Assembly: GCA_030671005.1 (NCBI GenBank) | Contig: DAOVAN010000026.1 | Coordinates: 1-14,890 of the forward strand | Length of the DNA stretch: 14,890 nt | Reading direction: 5' to 3' | Origin: Caldifarciminota bacterium | GTDB lineage: Bacteria; Hydrothermota; Tepidihabitantia; SM23-42 | Part shown: positions 1-7,134 of the stretch, one piece after another | Layout: each line of letters starts with the position of its first letter | Position numbering within the stretch: position 1 is the first letter of the stretch | Translations under genes and position numbers: made by a program | The notes under the pieces: generated by a model | Databases searched by the model: none | The model's input: the letters and a program-made list of their open reading frames with translations, nothing else | What the model was told of the DNA's origin: nothing

Positions 1-67
1 GAATAAGTAAATTCAAACACCTAAATTAGATAAAACACCTAAATGCCTAAACAGTTAATATCTTAAT
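1..67. repeat. AT-rich intergenic tail with short direct repeats
   Basis: This stretch lies downstream of the dprA stop codon. A 12-base word, AAACACCTAAAT, occurs at 15-26 and again at 33-44 (period 18), and a degenerate third copy follows around 43-51. The composition resembles the other AT-rich intergenic repeats in this window. No gene or convincing terminator hairpin is visible. Confidence 0.4.
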
Positions 68-1150
68 CTACTTTTCGAAATTCTTCACAAACGACATACC
101 AGGTAATTGTTTCACATGACCTTTAATTTCCAGCCTTAGTAGTATATTCAGTATTGAACTCGTGGGTTGACCGATTTTGTCTGCCAGGGCATCGAGATAG
201 ATCGGTTCGAAGGAAAGTGCTTGCCAGACGACCCTTTCCGTTTCGTCAAGTAATACTTCCTCAGTTTCTTTTTCCTTTTTGACATACTGCATGCCCATGT
301 AGTCTAAGACATCATTGGCTGATGTTACAGGTATCGCGCCATCCTTGATCAGACGATTTGTGCCATATGAAGTTTTTGCGTAGATATTGCCAGGAATGGC
401 AAAGACATCTTTGTTTTGATCCAGGGCCCACTTGACAGTATTCAGGACGCCTGATTTTTCCTTTGCTTCGATTGCCACGAGGGCTTTTGCCAGCCCAGAA
501 ACTATGCGGTTACGCTTCGGGAAGTTTTGGGCAAAGGGCGGTGTGCCGAGGTTGAATTCAGAGATGACCGCACCGCTGTGAGCGATTTGGGCCATCAATT
601 TCCTATTTTCCGGTGGATAACAGATATCAATACCGCAGCCTAGGACCGCAATCGTGCGTCCCTTGTTTTGTATGGCTCCGACGTGTGCTTCGGTGTCAAT
701 ACCGCGTGCCATACCGCTGACTACGGTCACGTCTGCTTCGGCAAAAGCAGCGGCAAAGCTTCTGGCTATTTCCTTACCGTATACTGTAGCACCCCTGGTT
801 CCGATTACGGCGATTGAGGTTTCATCTTCGGGCAGCACATTGCCGCGTATGAAGATAACAGGGGGGAAATGAGCAATGTTTTTCAACCAGGCGGGATATT
901 CTTCCTCGTAGTAGGGAACAATGCTGGCTGACATTTCTCTAACCAATTCATCTTTCCTGGAGAGAACATCATCGATGGCGAACGAGGTTATGCTTCTGGC
1001 GATTTCTGAACCCACGTAGGCGCGGATCTTCTTGTGCGGTGCAGATATGATTTTTTTGGCTGAGCCGAATTCCTCGAGCAGATTGTATAGTTTGGTTTCA
1101 GTTAATTTTTCGATCGAGAGGAGATGGAGTAATTCAAACGCTTCGTTCAT
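68..1150 (-). CDS. dprA: DNA-processing protein DprA (Smf)
   Basis: DprA binds incoming single-stranded DNA during natural transformation and loads RecA on it in the cytoplasm. The protein has 360 residues, a normal length. It begins with a helix-rich, HhH/SAM-like region (about 1-60). A Rossmann-like core follows, with the family signatures IAVIGTRGATVYG, VVSGMARGIDTEAH, AVLGCGIDICYPPEN and NFPKRNRIVSG. A C-terminal winged-helix (DML1-like) segment occupies about 300-355. I start it at the ATG at 1150; a TTG lies one codon upstream. The start overlaps the end of the HEAT-repeat gene by 17 nt and has no clear ribosome-binding site, so translational coupling is likely. It is the last gene of the obg-HEAT-dprA unit. 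The family assignment is secure; competence in this organism is inferred. Confidence 0.95.
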   Translation of the reverse strand: MNEAFELLHLLSIEKLTETKLYNLLEEFGSAKKIISAPHKKIRAYVGSEIARSITSFAIDDVLSRKDELVREMSASIVPYYEEEYPAWLKNIAHFPPVIFIRGNVLPEDETSIAVIGTRGATVYGKEIARSFAAAFAEADVTVVSGMARGIDTEAHVGAIQNKGRTIAVLGCGIDICYPPENRKLMAQIAHSGAVISEFNLGTPPFAQNFPKRNRIVSGLAKALVAIEAKEKSGVLNTVKWALDQNKDVFAIPGNIYAKTSYGTNRLIKDGAIPVTSANDVLDYMGMQYVKKEKETEEVLLDETERVVWQALSFEPIYLDALADKIGQPTSSILNILLRLEIKGHVKQLPGMSFVKNFEK

Positions 1151-1667
1151 CAACCAGTAGTTCTTTGATCCTCTGATATAGATCGATATCGGCTTGCTCT
1201 AACGAGAAGAGGACGGCCTGGAGTTCACTCTCCGGGAGCTGCAAATCATACAATCTTGCGGCGAACTTCTTCGGTTTACTACTTGCCAACTTGACTAATG
1301 CATTCGATGCTTCTTTTGTGACCGTGGGATTCTCGTCGTTGAGCAAGACCGTGATGATCGGCTCTACGGTGCGCATATCAACTATTTCACCCAATGCAAG
1401 ACACGCCGAAGCCCGGGTATACCAATAGCCTTTTGTTAGTAACCGCTTCAAACGCGAAGAGATCCTGGTGCCGTATGTTGCTAGTTTGTGGGCGGCTTTT
1501 TCCCTCATGCACCAGGATTTGTCTTCTAATGTCTTTATTAGTATGTTGATGCTGTCTTTCTCATTAACGCCATCAAGTTTATCCAGGACCCTTAATTTCC
1601 GCTCAACATCATCGGATGCAAGGATTCTTAGAATTGTGTCTCTATCCTGCTGTAATTTAATTCGCAT
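1134..1667 (-). CDS. small HEAT-repeat protein
   Basis: This gene encodes 177 residues, predicted to be cytoplasmic because there is no signal peptide or membrane segment. About four HEAT/PBS-lyase-like helical pairs can be seen. Examples are the units around SINILIKTLEDKSWCMREKAA, TRASACLALGEIVDMRTVEPI and ITVLLNDENPTVTKEASNAL, with the usual spacing of alanines, leucines and arginines. HEAT solenoids normally bind proteins; no catalytic motif is present and the partner is unknown. The start overlaps the end of obg by 11 nt and the end overlaps dprA by 17 nt, so it is co-translated with a ribosome-assembly GTPase and a DNA-uptake protein. No strong Shine-Dalgarno is visible before the ATG. 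The fold call is good; no function can be assigned. Confidence 0.85.
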   Translation of the reverse strand: MRIKLQQDRDTILRILASDDVERKLRVLDKLDGVNEKDSINILIKTLEDKSWCMREKAAHKLATYGTRISSRLKRLLTKGYWYTRASACLALGEIVDMRTVEPIITVLLNDENPTVTKEASNALVKLASSKPKKFAARLYDLQLPESELQAVLFSLEQADIDLYQRIKELLVDERSV

Positions 1668-2607
1668 TTTCTAAGTGCTCGACCAGTGCATCCACACCGG
1701 TTTCCTTGAGGGCTGATATGTAGAATGTTTTTTCTTTCAGGTCGAATTGAGGTACTCTATCCAATAGGTCGATTTTGTTGAAGACGACGACGCGTGATTT
1801 TTCGAGCAATTCGGTCTTGTACTGCCTGAACTCATTTAGCAGAGCATCATACTGGTTCATCGGATCGGACGCGGAAATATCGATGAGTACGATCAGCAGA
1901 TTGGTTCTCTCAATATGCCTTAGAAATTGCAGGCCGATACCCTTGCCTTCATGTGCACCTTCTATGATACCGGGCATGTCGGCGATTACCACACTATTCG
2001 TGTCGCTCTTCAGTACGCCCAGATTGGGGTTGAGCGTAGTAAATGGGTAGCTGTCGATTCTTGGCCGGGCATTAGTCATGGCCTTCAAGAGTGTCGATTT
2101 ACCAGCATTAGGTAGGCCAACGATTCCGATGTCCGAGATGATCTTGAGTACGATCTTGAGCGTCTTGGTTACGCCAGGAGTTCCCTCTTCGGCATTTCTA
2201 GGCGCCTGATTCGTTGACGATACAAAATGTGCATTGCCGCGTCCACCTTTACCACCCTGGGCAGCAACCAGCCTTGCGCCATCCTTGAGGATTTCGCCTA
2301 ATGGGCGGTCTTCTTCGAGAACGAGGGTGCCCAATGGCACATGAATGGAAACATCGCGGCCGTTCCGCCCGTACATTTTTTTTCCCTTTCCGTGCTGGCC
2401 ACGTCCTGCCCGGTTGTGTGGTTTGAGTCTCAGATCATAGAGTGTTTCTCGTTCTTTGTCGCCGACCAGATAGACTGAACCTCCATTGCCGCCATCACCA
2501 CCATCAGGACCGCCTCTTGGAACGTATTTTTCGCGGCGGAAAGACACGCAGCCGTTGCCGCCAGCGCCGGACTGGACAAAAATCTTTGCTTCGTCGATGA
2601 ATTTCAT
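1657..2607 (-). CDS. obg: Obg-family GTPase (ObgE/CgtA)
   Basis: Obg is an essential GTPase that acts in assembly of the large ribosomal subunit and in stress control. The product has 316 residues. A glycine-rich Obg fold covers about 1-158 (FIDEAKIFVQSGAGGNG, GGPDGGDGGNGG). The G domain follows: G1 GLPNAGKST (164-172), switch I YPFTTLNPN, G3 DMPG (210-213), G4 NKID (277-280) and G5 SAL (298-300). The optional C-terminal OCT domain is absent. I choose the ATG at 2607 because Obg proteins begin MKFIDEA; a TTG eight codons upstream falls inside the promoter. There is no Shine-Dalgarno, and a good -10 box ends 7 nt before the ATG, so the mRNA is probably leaderless. It heads the obg-HEAT-dprA unit. 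Confidence 0.96.
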   Translation of the reverse strand: MKFIDEAKIFVQSGAGGNGCVSFRREKYVPRGGPDGGDGGNGGSVYLVGDKERETLYDLRLKPHNRAGRGQHGKGKKMYGRNGRDVSIHVPLGTLVLEEDRPLGEILKDGARLVAAQGGKGGRGNAHFVSSTNQAPRNAEEGTPGVTKTLKIVLKIISDIGIVGLPNAGKSTLLKAMTNARPRIDSYPFTTLNPNLGVLKSDTNSVVIADMPGIIEGAHEGKGIGLQFLRHIERTNLLIVLIDISASDPMNQYDALLNEFRQYKTELLEKSRVVVFNKIDLLDRVPQFDLKEKTFYISALKETGVDALVEHLENAN

Positions 2608-2614
2608 GCCCAAA

Positions 2615-2642
2615 AGTATACCAATTATCAAGATAAAGTCAA
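2615..2642 (-). promoter_or_regulatory. sigma70-type promoter of obg, probably leaderless
   Basis: On the minus strand TTGACT (2642-2637) and TATACT (2620-2615) are separated by 16 bp, and each matches the consensus at 5 of 6 bases. The -10 box ends 7 nt before the obg ATG, so initiation would fall at or next to the A of ATG. No AGGAGG-like sequence exists in between. Confidence 0.7.
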
Positions 2643-2765
2643 CTGCACGACGGCAAGTGGTCTGGATGTTTGATGATGTCAGCCTTGGAAATTGCTACTA
2701 CAGATTGGATGCTAAGTGACAACCATCGTTTTGTCTATTACAAGTGAGGATTTCTGAGGGGAGAG

Positions 2766-3245
2766 TTATTTTCTGGCGAGTTTCTTGTGCAGTGCCTTTG
2801 CCACCAAAGGTGGTGCTAATTTGGAGATGTCGCCTTTCAGCGTAGCTATCTCTTTGACTAATGAAGAACTAACGAAGATGTACTTTTCCGAAGGCATAAG
2901 GAAGATTGTTTCAATGCTCGGGTTTAGTTTACGATTCATCAGGGTCAGCTGTAGTTCGTAGTCGAAATCGGACACAGCACGCATGCCGCGGATGATAGTC
3001 TGCGCACCTATTTTGCTTGCGAAGTCCACCAGGAGCGAGGAGAAACCCAGGACTTCAATCCTGTTATTCTTAGAAAAAGCATCGCGCACGAGTTTTATTC
3101 TTTCTTTGTGGGTGAAAAGCGTTGTCTTGGGGCCGGCACTAATCCCAACTACGATTCTCTCGAAGATCTTGGTTGCCCGTGATATGACGTCGATGTGACC
3201 GTACGTTATCGGGTCAAATGTTCCGGCGTAGATTGCTTTCTTCAT
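2766..3245 (-). CDS. coaD: pantetheine-phosphate adenylyltransferase
   Basis: CoaD transfers AMP from ATP to 4'-phosphopantetheine, giving dephospho-CoA in the penultimate step of CoA synthesis in the cytoplasm. The protein has 159 residues, the usual size. Family signatures are KKAIYAGTFDPITYGHID at the N-terminus, with the (H/T)xGH nucleotidyltransferase motif at 14-17, then IIRGMRAVSDFDYELQ and the C-terminal SSSLVKEIA. The frame stays open upstream to a GTG at 3308, but that extension is encoded by an intergenic repeat and is not part of the family, so the ATG at 3245 is chosen. There is no core Shine-Dalgarno; GTGATC lies just upstream and could pair with the 16S tail outside the core. 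It follows rsmD after 142 bp of repeats, a common rsmD-coaD pairing. Confidence 0.95.
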   Translation of the reverse strand: MKKAIYAGTFDPITYGHIDVISRATKIFERIVVGISAGPKTTLFTHKERIKLVRDAFSKNNRIEVLGFSSLLVDFASKIGAQTIIRGMRAVSDFDYELQLTLMNRKLNPSIETIFLMPSEKYIFVSSSLVKEIATLKGDISKLAPPLVAKALHKKLARK

Positions 3246-3402
3246 AAGATCACTGAAACCACAGAAACCGCCTTCGGCGGACACTGAATACACTGACACT
3301 GAAACCACAGAAGCCGCCTTCGGCGGACACTGAACACACAGATACCACAGATCGGATCACCTTCAGTGCATTCTGTGTCTTCATGGTTCAGTGTTTTCTG
3401 TG
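3246..3402. repeat. two-word intergenic repeat array with GC hairpins
   Basis: The region is built from two 7-base words, CACTGAA and CACAGAA, and their complements. Two 38-bp copies (3251-3288 and 3297-3334) differ at one base and have a period of 46. Each carries the hairpin CCGCC-TTC-GGCGG (3268-3280 in the first copy). Farther right, TTCAGTGnnTTCTGTG occurs at 3362-3377 and 3387-3402. The last copy forms the final codons and stop of rsmD. Two copies separated by 8 bp are not a CRISPR array. Confidence 0.85.
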
Positions 3403-3924
3403 CTCAAGGAAGGAAACTGTGGTGTCACCGTATTTTTTTCGCTTGAATATCGCGAACAGATCCGGGAGAGAGATATTTTCAAGGGGCGAATGCTCGAGGA
3501 CAATCATGCCGCCGTTACGTAGAAGTCCGTGCCGAGCGATTAGAAACACAGCCTTTTCTGCATATTGTTTCTTATATGGTGGATCGGCAAAGATTACGTC
3601 GAATTCTGTCTTTCCCAATTTCCTCAGTGCGGATCGAAAGTCCTCAGCTAGCACCTTTACTGCCTTTTTGGTAGTAAGGCTTTCGATGTTCTGAAAAAGG
3701 CATTTGGGTATTCTTTCAATGAACGTGCACCTTTCCGCACCTCTAGACATAGCCTCCAAACCTAATGCACCACTTCCTGCAAAGACATCCAGTACTTCTG
3801 CGCGCCTTATACTGGCGCCAATGATATTGAAGATTGCTCCTCTTACGATGCCTTTAGTCGGTCTGATTCCTTTCTTGGGAACCTTAATGAAGCGGCCTCT
3901 CCACATCCCTCCGACAATTCGCAT
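3388..3924 (-). CDS. rsmD: 16S rRNA (guanine(966)-N(2))-methyltransferase RsmD
   Basis: RsmD methylates G966 of 16S rRNA in the assembling 30S subunit, using S-adenosylmethionine. The product has 178 residues. The N-terminal MRIVGGMWRGR and RPTKGIVRGAIFNII are typical of the family. The SAM-binding motif DVFAGSGALGLEAMSRGA spans 46-63 and the catalytic DPPY spans 114-117; KKYGDTTVSFLE at the C-terminus also fits. The start ATG at 3924 lies 40 nt after the pilQ stop with no strong Shine-Dalgarno. The last residues (HRKH and the stop) are encoded by a copy of the intergenic repeat that fills the gap to coaD, so the natural C-terminus has been overwritten or slightly extended. It is probably read from the pilM promoter. 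Confidence 0.94.
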   Translation of the reverse strand: MRIVGGMWRGRFIKVPKKGIRPTKGIVRGAIFNIIGASIRRAEVLDVFAGSGALGLEAMSRGAERCTFIERIPKCLFQNIESLTTKKAVKVLAEDFRSALRKLGKTEFDVIFADPPYKKQYAEKAVFLIARHGLLRNGGMIVLEHSPLENISLPDLFAIFKRKKYGDTTVSFLEHRKH

Positions 3925-3964
3925 CTGAGATGGCGCGTATGGCGAGATCTATACTTCGAGTGAA

Positions 3965-5572
3965 CTAGCCCTTTATAATCGTTGGCGTGATGAAAATCAA
4001 TAACTCATATTCCTCGAGGATCGTAGTCGTTTCCTTGAACAGGAAGCCGAGAAGAGGAATGTCCATAAGCAGCGGTATGCCAGTCTCCTGTTGCGATTCC
4101 CTTGTTCTGATGAAGCCGCCGATGACCACTGTATTGCCGTTTTTGACGAGAACCTTGGATTCTGCCTCTGAGGTCGTAATGATTGGGCGTCCAGCAAGAG
4201 CTGATGCCCGGTCGAGTTCACTGACCTCGGCATATATCTCCATTGTAATCTCGTCGAGTGAGTTGATATGTGGTACCACTTCGAGTTTTGTACCAGCTTC
4301 ATAGAATTGGATTATCGTATTTCCCGAGATATCCAGTGTTGGTACGCCGAAACGTTCGCCGCTCAGGACATAAGCCTTTTCGTTGTCGGCTGCTGTGACT
4401 CTCGGCGCAGCCATGGTTTGTGCCTGACCTTTCTCTTCCAGTAGATTGAGCGTCATCGATACTTGTGCGAGTGAAGGAACGGTTCCGATATTCCATACGC
4501 CAAAACCTGCCACCGTAGGTGTAGGATTGGCGGTGACGTCTGTGCGTAGAATTCTGCTTTCCAATCCTTCCAAAGTCCACTCAATGCCCAAAGACCTGCT
4601 GGCGGTAGTTGCCATGGCAACTACCCTGACCGCGATCTCAACCTGAGGCGTTGGCGTGTCGAGCAGTAGCATCAGCTCGCCGATACGATCCATCACCGGC
4701 GCAACCTCAGTTACGACAACTGAGTTGGTTCTTTTATCAACGTGCGCTTTGCCTTTCGGTGAGAGCATACCGGTGACTTTGTCAAGCATCCTATCAGGAT
4801 CGGCGAATTCCAACTTGAATATCTTGGAACTTACCGGTAGATCATAATCCTGTTTGTCAAGATTATCTGCTGTATCTACCCTGATGACACCTGGATCTTC
4901 ACGGTAGGCATAACCGGATGCCTTGAGTATTATGTCCAGCGCGCGACGCCACGGAACGTTATGTAGCCGTACGGTTACGGTGCCTTTAACGTCCTTTCCG
5001 GCGACGATGTTTACTCCAGCATATTCGGACAGCGCACGGAGTATTGTTAGAATATCGGCATCTTCGAAGTCGCACGAAATAGGGCGGCCAGCCACGGGTG
5101 CACTTGGTTTCTTTGTCGGTACGACCGGTGGTTGTGTTTCCAGATTTGGTGCAGTGCTCATGTTCGTGGCTTCGGCACCGCTAGCATGCCATTCAGAGAA
5201 TGTGTTAGTCGCACCCGCCAGCAACGTCAGTACGAAATTGTCACCCTCGGTAGACGTCAGAAACGAGTAGTCGCGATCCAGTTTACCCACGACACGGACA
5301 AGATCCGGTTGTTCGGTGAACCCAGTTATAGAGAGTTCCTTTATCCCGCCCCGGTTCACGGCATAGCTCTTGTCGGCTAATGTGCTCGAGACCCCGGAAC
5401 AGTCTATGATGATCCGTGATGGGTCTTTCAGGGTAAAGGAATTGGCAACAAATGGTGCATCTGCCTTGATAATTATTTTGGTGTTAATGTCTTCTGGGGT
5501 TACTACAATATCATCAATGACCGCACCACTGGCCAGGGAAATTAACAAAGCGAGGATGATAGTATTCCTCAT
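3965..5572 (-). CDS. pilQ: type IV pilus secretin PilQ
   Basis: PilQ is the ring-shaped outer-membrane pore through which type IV pili (and, in competent cells, DNA) pass. The precursor has 535 residues. A signal peptide (1-17, cleavage probably after SLASGA) is followed by one AMIN domain (about 20-118) that would hold peptidoglycan. Then come a linker rich in proline and threonine (about 125-162), a secretin/TonB short N-terminal domain (about 165-233), one N1-type repeat (about 248-306) and the secretin core (about 308-533) with VVIGGFIRTRESQQETGIPLLMDIPLLGFLF. It is short for a PilQ: there is one AMIN domain and one N1 repeat. The start has an excellent GGAGGT sequence that overlaps the pilP stop codon. 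It is the last pilus gene of the cluster. Confidence 0.94.
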   Translation of the reverse strand: MRNTIILALLISLASGAVIDDIVVTPEDINTKIIIKADAPFVANSFTLKDPSRIIIDCSGVSSTLADKSYAVNRGGIKELSITGFTEQPDLVRVVGKLDRDYSFLTSTEGDNFVLTLLAGATNTFSEWHASGAEATNMSTAPNLETQPPVVPTKKPSAPVAGRPISCDFEDADILTILRALSEYAGVNIVAGKDVKGTVTVRLHNVPWRRALDIILKASGYAYREDPGVIRVDTADNLDKQDYDLPVSSKIFKLEFADPDRMLDKVTGMLSPKGKAHVDKRTNSVVVTEVAPVMDRIGELMLLLDTPTPQVEIAVRVVAMATTASRSLGIEWTLEGLESRILRTDVTANPTPTVAGFGVWNIGTVPSLAQVSMTLNLLEEKGQAQTMAAPRVTAADNEKAYVLSGERFGVPTLDISGNTIIQFYEAGTKLEVVPHINSLDEITMEIYAEVSELDRASALAGRPIITTSEAESKVLVKNGNTVVIGGFIRTRESQQETGIPLLMDIPLLGFLFKETTTILEEYELLIFITPTIIKG

Positions 5573-5574
5573 TT

Positions 5575-5982
5575 TTACCTCCTTTCCTTTTCTTGAAGTC
5601 TCAATTCATATTTGGTTAGAACCCCAGCTTGTGTCATTTGGAATATTATCCCTTGGCGGTTTATCTGAGCAACTTTTCCGCCAACGACGCGGTCACCTCT
5701 TTTCAGAATATACCCCTGATTCACACCGTCTTTTACCAGAGCGTAATATCCTCGGTCACCCCATAGGATACCGATCAGTGTAATATTCTCAACGCTCAGG
5801 TGACTCGCTTTACCGCTTCGGCCCAACTCAGTACCAATCAGTGGCACGAAAGGATCGCGTCTCCCTTTCACGGTGTATTGCCATTTCTCAACGGGGAATA
5901 ACGTGTCAGTTGCTGGTGGTGTTGTTGATGTTTGGTTGAATAACATAATACATAGCAGACTACCTACGAGATGAAGCACCAC
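5575..5982 (-). CDS. pilP: type IV pilus periplasmic protein PilP
   Basis: PilP links the PilN/PilO inner-membrane complex to the PilQ secretin across the periplasm. The protein has 135 residues. A hydrophobic N-terminal stretch (about 3-15) acts as a signal or anchor, and the family motif YTVKGRRDPFVPL (37-48) is clear. A beta-rich HR domain fills about 62-130 (VENITLIGILWGDRGYYALVKDG, YILKRGDRV). The usual lipobox is not convincing: a cysteine sits at 11, but the residue before it is leucine. The start is a GTG at 5982 preceded by an AAGGGGG-type ribosome-binding site, and it overlaps the end of pilO by 23 nt. An ATG at codon 13 is a less likely start because it would remove the hydrophobic segment. 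Confidence 0.88.
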   Translation of the reverse strand: MVLHLVGSLLCIMLFNQTSTTPPATDTLFPVEKWQYTVKGRRDPFVPLIGTELGRSGKASHLSVENITLIGILWGDRGYYALVKDGVNQGYILKRGDRVVGGKVAQINRQGIIFQMTQAGVLTKYELRLQEKERR

Positions 5983-6532
5983 TTTGCACCCCCTTTCCTT
6001 TTGCTACGGTATACGTGAGTGTCCTGAGCTCAGCCTCGCAGCTGCGGTCTTTTCCTACTTTAACCTTAATTGACGGTACGTTCACAATTCTTGCTAGGTT
6101 ACCTACGTTGGAGATGAACTTACCGAGTTGGTGATAACCACAAGTCACCTTGATCTGGACAGGAATTTCCGAGTAGTTGATTTTCTGAGTAACCGTGCTC
6201 GGTCTGAATAACAGAAAACTTACCCCTGCCTTGGTTCCGGAATTTGATATTTGTTGAATCAACGAAGGAATTTCTTTTTCCTTTGGTAACATTTCTCTTG
6301 CTCTTTCCCATTCGACCTCAAGGCGCGCAATTTTCTCCTGCATTTCAGGCAATCTGATTCGTGCTGCCTCTGCCTTTTGAACCTCGATTTGCAGCGAATC
6401 TCTTCTCGACCTTAACCTGTCGACTTTTTCCTTGTTCGCCGAATAGGGGAACCGGAAGAACAGAATCAACACTACGATGAGGATGATTAGAAAGATCACT
6501 ACTTGTTGTGTTTTACGGTCTTTAAGATTCAT
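5960..6532 (-). CDS. pilO: type IV pilus inner-membrane protein PilO
   Basis: PilO pairs with PilN in the inner membrane and forms part of the alignment complex between the pilus motor and the secretin. The product has 190 residues: a short cytoplasmic tail, one membrane segment (about 11-27), a charged coiled coil (about 33-85) and a ferredoxin-like periplasmic domain (about 90-175, including GVSFLLFRPS and IPVQIKVTCGYHQLGKFISNVGNLARIVNVPSI). The start is the ATG of an ATGA overlap with the pilN stop, and AGGAGG lies 6 nt upstream. The assignment rests on fold layout, motifs and its place between pilN and pilP. Confidence 0.92.
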   Translation of the reverse strand: MNLKDRKTQQVVIFLIILIVVLILFFRFPYSANKEKVDRLRSRRDSLQIEVQKAEAARIRLPEMQEKIARLEVEWERAREMLPKEKEIPSLIQQISNSGTKAGVSFLLFRPSTVTQKINYSEIPVQIKVTCGYHQLGKFISNVGNLARIVNVPSIKVKVGKDRSCEAELRTLTYTVAKGKGVQSGASSRR

Positions 6533-7134
6533 GGTTGCCTCCTGACGATTGAATCAACTCCGACGTTTGCGGTCAAGGTGAATTCCATCATCTCTTGTTT
6601 TTCTATTACCTTCTTTTCTAAGACCGTCAAGTCGACATTGTGTATGTATGGTGATTCTTCGAGGCGGTTCATGAAGTCAGCGACGAGTAGATTTGAGGCA
6701 GCGACTCCTTTTATGTTCACGCTCATTGAGTCCGCGTTGAGCATTATTAGCCAGGTGAAATCCGGGATGCGTGTCGAAACTTCATCGAGGACATGGGCAA
6801 TAAAGAATCGGTTCCTATTGAGTTGCTTGATAGGCGCAATGAGTGTTGCGAGCTCTCGTTCCCGATTCTCCAGGCTATCCACCGCCGCTTTATAGACCTT
6901 CAATTCATTGAGCTTCATATTCAGTTGATCTACGTTGGCATTGTAGTTGCGCATTTGTATGTTTTGACTGACTAACAAGACGACGATGAGGACGAGTATG
7001 ATTACGGCGCCTATGATGTAAACGAGCGCTGTTTGAATAGCTGGGATCTTGATGCCTGGACGTGGTACCCTCGGTGCCCAGGCTTTCGGAGCACGGCCTT
7101 TTTTGGTAGTTGGGGCTAAATTGATTTTAATCAT
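6529..7134 (-). CDS. pilN: type IV pilus inner-membrane protein PilN
   Basis: PilN is the partner of PilO; its cytoplasmic tail docks on PilM. The product has 201 residues. The N-terminal peptide contains INLAP (4-8), the conserved motif that binds the PilM groove. A basic, proline-rich stretch (about 11-30) precedes one membrane segment (about 34-56), then a coiled coil (about 58-100) and a periplasmic ferredoxin-like domain (about 105-195). The start codon shares one base with the pilM stop (TAATG), and AAGGGGGG lies just upstream, so translation is coupled to pilM. Its stop overlaps the pilO start by 4 nt. Confidence 0.93.
   Translation of the reverse strand: MIKINLAPTTKKGRAPKAWAPRVPRPGIKIPAIQTALVYIIGAVIILVLIVVLLVSQNIQMRNYNANVDQLNMKLNELKVYKAAVDSLENRERELATLIAPIKQLNRNRFFIAHVLDEVSTRIPDFTWLIMLNADSMSVNIKGVAASNLLVADFMNRLEESPYIHNVDLTVLEKKVIEKQEMMEFTLTANVGVDSIVRRQP

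Noticed and set aside
2632..2765. Possible small gene on the plus strand in the coaD-obg gap
   Set aside because: The frame ending at 2719 begins as antisense of obg, and the tail has no recognisable features. The gap is better explained by the obg promoter.
3251..3334. Possible minimal CRISPR array (two 38-bp repeats)
   Set aside because: There are only two units with an 8-bp gap, built from smaller repeated words, and no cas gene is in the window.
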